Shown piece after piece: positions 15,225 through 21,868 of a stretch of DNA of 64,000 bases. The notes under the pieces are model-generated. The model was not told the DNA's origin. It made no database searches and saw only the letters and a program-made list of their open reading frames with translations. Every line of letters starts with the position of its first letter. Position 1 is the stretch's first letter. Origin of the DNA: Microcella indica (lineage in GTDB: Bacteria > Actinomycetota > Actinomycetes > Actinomycetales > Microbacteriaceae); contig NZ_CP058670.1 of NCBI RefSeq assembly GCF_013414345.1, positions 992,001 through 1,056,000 on the forward strand. Reading direction: 5' to 3'. Both the position numbers and the translations under genes were made by a program.

Positions 15225-16460
15225 ATGACCGGACCCGGTTTCGCCATCATCGATTTGGAGACGACAGGGCTCCTGCCCAGCGCGCACGAGCGCGTCGTCG
15301 AGATCGCGATCGTGCATGCCGATCAGTACGGCACCGTGACGGGCCAGTGGGAGACCCTGGTGAACCCGCAGCGCCACGTCGGCGCCGAGCACATTCATGG
15401 CATCCGCGCCGCCGACCTCATCGATGCCCCCGCCTTCTCCGACATCGCCGACGACGTCATGGAATTGTTGAGCGGTCGGGTAATGGTGGCGCACAATGCG
15501 CGGTTCGATCGCGGCTTCCTCACCGCAGAGTTCGGCCGCACTTCGCGCGCACTGCCCGACGATGCTCCGACGCTGTGCACGATGCAACTCGCCCGCGAGC
15601 TGATCCCCGGTGCGGGCCGCAGCCTGGCGGACTGCTGCGCGGCGTTCGACATTGCCCTCGAGGATGCGCACCGTGCCGCAGTCGACGCTCGCGCGACGGC
15701 GGAACTGCTGGGCGGATACATCGCGAGTACCGACCGCGAGTTCTGGTTCTCCCACATCGAAAGGGCTCTCAGCGTCGCGTGGCCGTCGCCGGTGAGCCCC
15801 GGGGCGAGTGCTCTGGCGCGGTGGGTGGCGCGCGGCTCGAGCGCAGCATCCGTGCCGTTCTTGCAGCGCATTGCGGAGCGCATGCCCGACTTCTCGGGGC
15901 CCGCCGAGCATGTCGAGTACGTGGCGTTGTTGGATCGCTGCCTCATCGACAGGCACCTCTCTGAGCACGAGTCGCGCCAACTGGTGGCGCTCGCCGAGGA
16001 GCTGGGCATCGGCCGCGACACTGCTGCCAGCCTGCACGCGCAGTACTTCGACCAGTTCGCCGCGGTCGCCTGGGCTGACGGCGTGCTGACGTCGACGGAG
16101 GTGGCCGATCTTGCCGCCGTCGCCTCCCTGCTGCAGGTGCCGGACGCACGCTTGACCGCGGCTCTCGCCCCGCCCGTCGCGCCGGCGGCGCACGCGGCGT
16201 CGACGGATGCTCCGCCCACGCCCGGCGCGTTCACACTGTCACCCGGCGACGCGGTGGTGCTCACCGGCGAGATGTCGCGCCCGCGAGCCGACCTCGAGGC
16301 GGCGCTGGTCGCGGCGGGTTTCCGCGTGGCATCGGCCATCTCGAAGAAGGTCGCGCTCTTGGTCGCCGCTGACCCTGACTCGCTGTCGGGCAAGGCCCGC
16401 AAGGCGCGGGAGTATGGCATCCCGGTCGTGGGGGAGGAGTACCTTCAGCAGTTGCTCTAG
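15225..16460 (+). CDS. DnaQ-like 3'-5' exonuclease with BRCT domain, copy 2
   Basis: The protein has 411 residues from ATG 15225 and is nearly collinear with copy 1. DLETTG, HIHGI, MVAHNARFDRGFL and HRAAVDARATAELL are all present, so all DEDDh residues remain. The helical middle and the C-terminal BRCT domain are also kept, and most changes lie in the Ala/Pro-rich linker before BRCT. The promoter side shares ATGAGGTAGCTTCAC with copy 1, so the duplicated unit includes regulatory DNA. Here it stands divergently from mntA-hepT rather than from hicAB. Confidence 0.85.
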   Translation: MTGPGFAIIDLETTGLLPSAHERVVEIAIVHADQYGTVTGQWETLVNPQRHVGAEHIHGIRAADLIDAPAFSDIADDVMELLSGRVMVAHNARFDRGFLTAEFGRTSRALPDDAPTLCTMQLARELIPGAGRSLADCCAAFDIALEDAHRAAVDARATAELLGGYIASTDREFWFSHIERALSVAWPSPVSPGASALARWVARGSSAASVPFLQRIAERMPDFSGPAEHVEYVALLDRCLIDRHLSEHESRQLVALAEELGIGRDTAASLHAQYFDQFAAVAWADGVLTSTEVADLAAVASLLQVPDARLTAALAPPVAPAAHAASTDAPPTPGAFTLSPGDAVVLTGEMSRPRADLEAALVAAGFRVASAISKKVALLVAADPDSLSGKARKAREYGIPVVGEEYLQQLL

Positions 16461-16522
16461 GAACCCGCCGAACGGCTGCCCGCAGCACGGGGCAGTCGGC
16501 GCTCAAGAACCGTTTCCTTCTC

Positions 16523-17251
16523 TCATGACATCAGCGCACTGTGGAGGTCTTGGGCGGTGCGCTGTGCCAGGCGCAGGGTGTCCTGCGGGGCTTGAGCGCC
16601 GACCAGCGGCCGTTCTTCGAAGGCCCGGAGCATGTGAACGAGCCTTTTCCGGTCGGAGCCTCGCAGGTCGGTCACGATGGGTTCGACGTCGATGATGCAG
16701 GCGAGCAGCGTTGCGGCATCCAGCAGATGCCGGCCGCGATCACGCGAGTCGACCATGTACGCAGCTGCTTTGAGAACGAGAGCGCCGTGAAGAGTGGGCA
16801 CGGGCACGGCAACTTGTGCGCCGTCGTGATGGAAGTGCATGAGCTGCAGCCTGCCCATTGCCTGTTGCCCCGCCGTCACCCGCATGACGTCCCGGCGTGC
16901 GTGGCGCGGCACCGGTCGCTCGTGATCGGGGACCATCAGGTCGACGACGTGGGTTCCGCGCGTGAAGCGGTAAGCAAGAGTCGTCGACTGGTCGAGTTCG
17001 TATCCGAGTCGCACGAGCACCGCGGCCGCTTCCGCGTAGTTGAACGCACCTGCTTCGACTCGCACTGCGGCGTCGACGTCGACGGTGACGCGGGTGGTCT
17101 CAACCTCTGCGGCCAGTGCGTGCGCCTGCACCATGAGTCCGCCGACGAGTGCCCAACGCTCGATGGGCAGCACGCTGGCCAGCTCGAACACTCTGGGCCA
17201 GGGTTCGCGCCACCCACCAATCGGCTCCGCGACTGTGGGGTTGTCACTCAC
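16523..17251 (-). CDS. AbiEii-like nucleotidyltransferase, putative toxin
   Basis: The protein has 242 residues from GTG 17251. ALVGGLMVQAHA gives the Gly-Gly start of the nucleotidyltransferase fold, and TRVTVDVDAAVRVE gives the DxD metal pair, in the form seen in AbiEii/AbiGii-type proteins. A later ADxxx-type segment is replaced by VPVPTLHGALVLKAAAY and RHLLDAATLL, which matches the K and D positions of that family. AbiEii proteins are GTP-dependent toxins of type IV systems active in phage exclusion. It follows an HTH gene with a 4-base overlap, as expected for such a pair. Confidence 0.65.
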   Translation of the reverse strand: MSDNPTVAEPIGGWREPWPRVFELASVLPIERWALVGGLMVQAHALAAEVETTRVTVDVDAAVRVEAGAFNYAEAAAVLVRLGYELDQSTTLAYRFTRGTHVVDLMVPDHERPVPRHARRDVMRVTAGQQAMGRLQLMHFHHDGAQVAVPVPTLHGALVLKAAAYMVDSRDRGRHLLDAATLLACIIDVEPIVTDLRGSDRKRLVHMLRAFEERPLVGAQAPQDTLRLAQRTAQDLHSALMS

Positions 17252-17850
17252 GAGAGTGCCGCCTGTCTGGCCTGGATCCGCTGCCGGGCCGCGCTGCTCG
17301 TGCGCTCATCCCCGTAGGCGTACAGCGCGATGTCGGTGACGACGGCGGGTGCATCCGTGTCGAGCTCGATGAGGAGTGTCTCGCCGTCGGCGTCCTCCAG
17401 CAGGCGTAGTCGCCTGGCGAGCGTGGCGGCGTCTCGGCTCACCTTGATGTCGAGACCTTCGCCGGTCGAGCTCAGGCCGTCGGCTACCTGGCTGCCCGAG
17501 TTCACGTTGCGCCGGGTGCTGCGCCAGAGCGTCGCCCGATTACCGAGCACCTGGTACGCGAGTTCGGCGACAGTCATGGCCCGCAGTCGGCCTCTCAGTC
17601 GGCTCCGTTGACTGCCGTCGATCAACTGGGTCGAGCCGCGGTCGAGCAGCTCGCAGGCGGCCCGGACCGTCTGTTCATCCCAGCGACGGCCGCGGGCGGC
17701 TGATCGGCTCACGGCGATCAGCGAGCGTCCGGAGACGACCGTCCGCCCGGCCACTGCGCGATGGATGACGCGCCCGTTCTGCGCCAGACGCTGAACTTGC
17801 CGCTGACTCAGACCGAGCTGCGTCGCAGCCGAGCGGGTCTCGATCTCCAT
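17248..17850 (-). CDS. HTH protein, putative antitoxin of AbiE-like pair
   Basis: The protein has 200 residues from ATG 17850. The N-terminus (about 5-50) is a helix-turn-helix of excisionase or MerR shape: SAATQLGLSQRQVQRLAQNG, then RTVVSGRSLIAVSRSAARG. The remainder is a mixed region with an Arg-rich helix and a strand-rich C-terminus. It is encoded directly before the nucleotidyltransferase. AbiEi antitoxins also begin with a winged helix and repress their own promoter, though I cannot confirm the AbiEi C-terminal domain. A 24-base dyad lies just upstream. The start at 17850 is preferred because upstream codons run into the dyad. Confidence 0.55.
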   Translation of the reverse strand: MEIETRSAATQLGLSQRQVQRLAQNGRVIHRAVAGRTVVSGRSLIAVSRSAARGRRWDEQTVRAACELLDRGSTQLIDGSQRSRLRGRLRAMTVAELAYQVLGNRATLWRSTRRNVNSGSQVADGLSSTGEGLDIKVSRDAATLARRLRLLEDADGETLLIELDTDAPAVVTDIALYAYGDERTSSAARQRIQARQAALS

Positions 17851-17855
17851 GACGT

Positions 17856-17879
17856 ATATAGTCGCGTGAGCGACCATAT
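17856..17879. promoter_or_regulatory. 24-bp dyad operator before AbiE-like operon
   Basis: ATATAGTCGC-GTGA-GCGACCATAT has 10-base arms with one mismatch and starts 6 bases upstream of the HTH gene start. It is the natural site for autoregulation. Confidence 0.6.
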
Positions 17880-17887
17880 CTGTCAAT

Positions 17888-18503
17888 AGGCCCGCTTCGT
17901 GCTCGCGGGCGATGCCGGCCAGCAGATCATGCGGGCGACCGGATGCCCGACTCGACCCCCGGTGCTCTCGAGGTGGTGCCCGTGGCGGAGGGTCGCGAGC
18001 TGCCCGCCCTGCTCACGGCTCTCAAGGCCCACCTGGAGCACTTCGGCCCCGACGAGGTGGTCGTGCTGAGCCCGTTCGGCGATCAGTCGTCGCTCGTGGG
18101 GCGCTTTCTCGCTCGTGAGCCCGCGAACAAGGAGGAGCGGCAGCTGCGCGAGCTGCTGTCGGGGGAGCGCGCGGTCGCGTGGCGTTCCATCTTCAAAGGC
18201 AAGGGTCTGGATGCTGCTGCCGTAGTGCTGACCGACATCACGCCCGACGCCGCGGCCTGGGCCGACGAGCGCCGCCTCAGCTGGAACGACCTGCTCTACG
18301 TCGGCATGACGCGCGCGCAGTACGGCTGCACGGTGCTGAGGTCGCAGGGCGCGCCGTGGAGTGGCGAGCTCGACGCCGAGCTCGGGGCGGCGCGCGTCGA
18401 GGCCGCGCGGCCCGGCGTGCGCGAGGGGATGCGAACCGTCGGCGGTGCGTCGAGTGCTGGCACCGCGGCGGCGATGGCTCGGATGGTGGCGCGCACGGGC
18501 TGA
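17888..18503 (+). pseudogene. Partial, internally deleted copy of NERD helicase
   Basis: The block begins at GGCCCGCTTCGTGCTC, matching the middle of the intact helicase from about 12680, and runs to the homologous C-terminus. Everything before it, including NERD, Walker A and DEFQDV, is missing. Relative to the intact gene a further 148 bases are lost between two copies of GATCATGCGGGCG (12716-12728 and 12864-12876 in the intact gene), leaving one copy here and shifting frame. From 17943 an open frame of 186 codons remains, with the GKGLDAAAVVLTDI and LYVGMTRAQY motifs, but it cannot be an active helicase. Confidence 0.85.
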
Positions 18504-18504
18504 G

Positions 18505-19188
18505 TCACGGCGGGCGAGCTACCTCGACGTGCTCGACGCGCTGCTCGTGGTCGGGCTGGCGCAGTCTCCGGTCTTCATCACCGGAGACTTGGACCACCAG
18601 GTGATCTACCGCCGCCACGAAGGCACCGATGAGGCGACGGATGCTCCGTCCGCCCCGCGCGCAACCATCCTGTGCCGCGTGCCGGGCCTCATGCAGCTGC
18701 GCCTGACCTCGAACGTGCGCACGACTCACGAGGTGGCGCGCTTCGTGGCCGAGCTCATCGGCGAGCCGACCCTCTGCAGCGAGCACTGTCGCAGCGACGA
18801 CGATCAGGTCTCGGTCGAGCGTCACACCTTCGCGACCATGGATGAGCAGCAGCGTCTGCTCGCCGACGCCGTCGAGCGCATCCTGTCGGAGCCGTTCACG
18901 GTGCGCGAGCTGGTGATTCTGTCGCCCTACGCCCGCGAGCGGTCGGCTGCCGGCCAGGCGCTCGCTGACCCGACGGCGGATGCCCGCCTCACCTCACGCC
19001 TCGGTACGAGCATCGACGACGCGACGCGCATTCGGTGGGGGAGCATCCACGAGTTCAAGGGTCTCGAGGCGCCCGCGGTGATTCTCACGGACGTCGACCT
19101 GTCGAAGGGCTACCACCACGATCTGCTCTATGTGGGGGCGTCGCGCGCGACCGATCGGCTGGTGATGCTGGAGGAGCCACTATCCTGA
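18505..19188 (+). pseudogene. C-terminal fragment of a second UvrD-like helicase
   Basis: Directly after the previous remnant's stop, an open frame lacks a sensible start. It reads YLDVLDALLVVGLAQ, then ITGDLDHQVIY (motif III-like), LRLTSNVRTTHEVARFV (motif IV), SIHEFKGLEAPAVILTD (motif V) and LLYVGASRATDRLVML (motif VI). This is the back half of a superfamily 1 helicase of the NERD-helicase type, but from a different paralogue than the gene at 11568. No Walker A exists upstream. It is a remnant, ending just before DUF3223. Confidence 0.75.
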
Positions 19189-19192
19189 CACT

Positions 19193-19876
19193 TCAGATGC
19201 GTTCAGGCATCTCGTTCTTGACGTAGACCGGGTTGGCATTCGTTGCGTAGTACGCCAACCACGCATCACGGAGAGCCTCGTCCTCCACGTCGCGACCAAC
19301 AAAGATGTACCCATTGCCGCTGTGAGTCTCGATCGCGCCCCACCCGCCATGTGCGTCCGCGAACGCCTGCGTCAGCTCGCCCCAGGTGGGTTTGAGGTGC
19401 TGGGTGTCTGCCTGGTGCTTTTGATTGATCAGTTCACCAGTTCGCGCGCAGTACACGGGAGGCATGCCATCAGCGAAGTCTGCATCTCGCCGTCGAATAC
19501 GCCCCGAGTCGAGGGCAAAGGCGAGCGCGCTCTTCACATTCGCCGCCTCCGAGGGGCTGTCGATAACGTGGCGATAGCTCCAGTCTCGTTCCGTGCCATC
19601 AGACCGAACCACGATGATCGCTCTTTGGCTCCGAGACACCGCCTCCTTGCCCGGCAGGCGCCAGGTCTCTTCGACATAGAAGTGGTCGATCCCAGGGCCG
19701 ATCTTCTCCGCAGCATCAGAATGAAGTTCCAGCACCTCACGAAGGACCTGGTCATTCGTCCCTGATGGGATGGGCGTCCTCACCGGGTAAGTGTGGAGGA
19801 TTTCGTCCCGAATGTAGTTCTTCGCCTCGGTTCGGCTTCGAAACGTTCTCGACGGAATCACGAACGGTATTGCCAT
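19193..19876 (-). CDS. DUF3223 (DCL-type) domain protein
   Basis: The protein has 227 residues from ATG 19876. It begins PFVIPSRTFRSRTEAKNYIRD, and the following VLELHSDAAEKIGPGIDHFYVEE and DGTERDWSYRHVID match the DUF3223 (DCL) pattern I recall. The C-terminal half has WGAIETHSGNGYIFVGRDV. In bacteria such genes often sit in defence or mobile regions; in plants DCL is linked with plastid rRNA maturation. No mechanism is visible. It is the last gene of a leftward three-gene run, 7 bases after the XRE-ImmA gene. Confidence 0.6.
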   Translation of the reverse strand: MAIPFVIPSRTFRSRTEAKNYIRDEILHTYPVRTPIPSGTNDQVLREVLELHSDAAEKIGPGIDHFYVEETWRLPGKEAVSRSQRAIIVVRSDGTERDWSYRHVIDSPSEAANVKSALAFALDSGRIRRRDADFADGMPPVYCARTGELINQKHQADTQHLKPTWGELTQAFADAHGGWGAIETHSGNGYIFVGRDVEDEALRDAWLAYYATNANPVYVKNEMPERI

Positions 19877-19883
19877 CAGGCCC

Positions 19884-20957
19884 TCATTTCATTGCTCGAA
19901 GGTGGGTGTTCTTGGGCTCGGGAAGTCGCGGCAAACTTAGTTCGAATCGCGCAGAGAACTCGTCTTGATTCAGTGCAACCACTCGCGCAAGTTCGTCGAA
20001 CGAGTAGCCATGTTCAGTGAGATGGACAGTAATCAGCGACGACATCACTGTGGGATGGTCGTGCGGCACGTCCACAGGCTCCGCCTTTCGCCAGCCCTTT
20101 TGGGACATAGAGACCATCAGACTCTTGTAACGATTTTCATCAATCACGCCTAGATCTCGAGCACGCCGGATCAATGCACTGATGGCAACGCGCCAGACGA
20201 CCTTCAATTGCGCGGCGCGCGCGAGAGTGATTCCCTTCAACGCGGTACGAATCTCCGCAGCAGGCATCAAGAATTCGGCAGCGAATGAATCCGCCTCTCG
20301 CTCGGCCTCGTCGGTTGTCACCAGCACGGAGTGCATGACGAGGTGACCGAGTTCATGGGCAAGCGTGAATCGCTCGCGATCGGCTGGCAGTCCCTTGTTC
20401 AGGATGATGAGCGCAGGATAAGTCCCGACGTTGTCGAGGCTTATCGCGGCAATCTTGGGGGATTCAAGATTGCCGCGAACCACGATGACTCCGGCAAGTT
20501 CCAGCGCAGCCGCCATGTCGCGAATAGGCCCCATTGGCAGACGCCACAGTGCACGAACCGCCCGAGCGACCTCGGCCGGGCTACCGTGCTCCTCGACGTC
20601 AAGCGACGGCACCACATACTGGGAGTCGATCTCAATCGAGCGCAGCAGCCTATCGAGGCGCATCCGGGTGAGATTCACCTGCGCCTGGATCTTCCGAAGC
20701 GTGGTCTGCGGAAGCGCCTGCTGTTTGCGGTGGTAGAAGGCGGCACTCCCGAAGCCGTAAATCGGGTCTGTCCAGCTGAACGCTTCCAAGGGGTAGTCCA
20801 GCGCATCGGCGAGCTTCTGAAGCCTGGCCTCGTCAATCGCTGCCAATCCATTCTCCATCTTGGAGAGGGTCGGCTGCGGTATTCCAGCCAGCTTCGCGAG
20901 CTGCGCTCCGCTGTATCCCCGTGATTCGCGCAGAAGAGTCAACATCTGCGGATTCAT
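19884..20957 (-). CDS. XRE-family regulator with ImmA/IrrE metallopeptidase domain
   Basis: The protein has 357 residues from ATG 20957. Residues ~4-60 are an HTH_3 domain (LRESRGYSGAQLAKLAGIPQ, then LSKMENG). A helical linker follows, then an ImmA/IrrE (COG2856) domain with the zinc motif FTLAHELGHLVMH and the downstream EADSFAAEFLMP. Such fusions cleave a repressor or sense stress to switch on neighbouring mobile or defence genes. It lies between an unknown gene and DUF3223, and divergently from the mod-res-helicase genes. It is a plausible regulator of both arms; that link is inference from position. Confidence 0.85.
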   Translation of the reverse strand: MNPQMLTLLRESRGYSGAQLAKLAGIPQPTLSKMENGLAAIDEARLQKLADALDYPLEAFSWTDPIYGFGSAAFYHRKQQALPQTTLRKIQAQVNLTRMRLDRLLRSIEIDSQYVVPSLDVEEHGSPAEVARAVRALWRLPMGPIRDMAAALELAGVIVVRGNLESPKIAAISLDNVGTYPALIILNKGLPADRERFTLAHELGHLVMHSVLVTTDEAEREADSFAAEFLMPAAEIRTALKGITLARAAQLKVVWRVAISALIRRARDLGVIDENRYKSLMVSMSQKGWRKAEPVDVPHDHPTVMSSLITVHLTEHGYSFDELARVVALNQDEFSARFELSLPRLPEPKNTHLRAMK

Positions 20958-20962
20958 TGGTC

Positions 20963-21553
20963 CTACCCTTCGACTTCTTCGCGTGCTGCGGGTCGCGTGC
21001 TGCGGACCGGGGGGCCCTGTGGCTGGTCAACGCGAACCGGCAAGACCGGCGCGAGACCCTCATCCCGCAGGTCGATCTGCCAGATGACACGTCCGTCGTA
21101 GGTACAGGCGATCGCGAGCACATCGAGACCGATGCCGAGTTCGTCGGGGAGATACCCGGCGACGATGTAGGTAGCAGCGGTCCCATCGAGAACGACCTGC
21201 TGTAACTCGAACTCGAGGCGCTGCTGGGTCGGGATGCCGGCCGTCCCGAGCTTTCGGCTGCGGAATTTCTTGAAACGAAGGATCAGGCGTCCATCGTCTA
21301 GTGAGACAGTAAGCATCTGCCCCTTGCGGACGGCGGGGATATTCTGTGCGTCGAAGTATGCCTCGGCGTGGAAAGTGATCCGGTCGTAGACCATGTTCGC
21401 TCGGGTGGTTGCTCGCGACGTCGCGAGCATAGGCGCAGCAGCAACCGACTCGTGCCAGTCGACCCAGCCCTGTTCGAGGAAACCACGGAGGGCGCCGAGG
21501 TGAGGCGCGAGGATGGCTTCGGCATCCTGTCGGGAGAGAAGTTCGTCGATCAC
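20963..21553 (-). CDS. Hypothetical protein upstream of XRE-ImmA
   Basis: The protein has 196 residues from GTG 21553. The first half is helical with a Trp-rich VDWHES segment; the second half is strand-rich (MLTVSLDDGRLILRFKKFR and VVLDGTAATYIVAGYLPDELG). It ends in a charged tail. I do not recognise a family. It is separated from the XRE-ImmA gene by five bases, so the two are surely co-transcribed. The strand-rich middle resembles a small beta-barrel or substrate-binding fold rather than an enzyme. Possible roles are a partner or substrate of the peptidase, but nothing in the sequence proves this. Confidence 0.55.
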   Translation of the reverse strand: MIDELLSRQDAEAILAPHLGALRGFLEQGWVDWHESVAAAPMLATSRATTRANMVYDRITFHAEAYFDAQNIPAVRKGQMLTVSLDDGRLILRFKKFRSRKLGTAGIPTQQRLEFELQQVVLDGTAATYIVAGYLPDELGIGLDVLAIACTYDGRVIWQIDLRDEGLAPVLPVRVDQPQGPPVRSTRPAAREEVEG

Positions 21554-21868
21554 GGTCCGATTCTGGTGTATAAATTCTTGCCTGTCAAATATTCGTGAAG
21601 TATTCGGGTGTGTCCAGGACCTGGTTCACCGTTGGTGGGCCGAACTATGAGGGGAGCGCCGCGCCGACGGAATCTGGAACAGGCGCATTAGCAATCAGGG
21701 CCGGCGCGGGTTGTTGCCAAAGTGCTTACAGGACAGCGATCCGCGGGTCGGACTCGTCGATCGATGAAGCTCGCGCGAAGAAATTTGAGCCCTTGTCGTT
21801 GAATAGCCCCGCTTCGGCGCCACACCAAGGTAGGTTCGAATCCAACTAGCTGCACCAGAGGAGAAGTG
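21554..21868. other. Divergent intergenic region with AT-rich stretch
   Basis: This separates the two arms of the defence cluster. The left part (about 21560-21605) is AT-rich for this genome and holds TATTCG twice in direct orientation, a candidate operator or promoter area for the leftward genes. The right end holds the tRNA-like 3' end described separately. I see no open frame worth calling. Confidence 0.45.
21829..21857 (+). other. tRNA-like 3' end (T-arm plus CCA), possible attachment-site remnant
   Basis: GGTAGGTTCGAATCC gives a T-arm with the invariant TTCGAAT loop. It is followed by AAC, a 7-base acceptor-like TAGCTGC, a discriminator A and CCA. The T-stem has one mismatch. I searched the preceding bases for the matching 5' half, which should start GCAGCTA, and found none, so no complete tRNA is present. 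The pattern fits the 3' tRNA fragment left at the edge of an integrated island, or chance. Confidence 0.35.

Noticed and set aside
21780-21860. Complete tRNA gene upstream of mod
   Set aside because: Only the T-arm, acceptor 3' strand and CCA are present. No 5' acceptor strand, D-arm or anticodon arm can be built.
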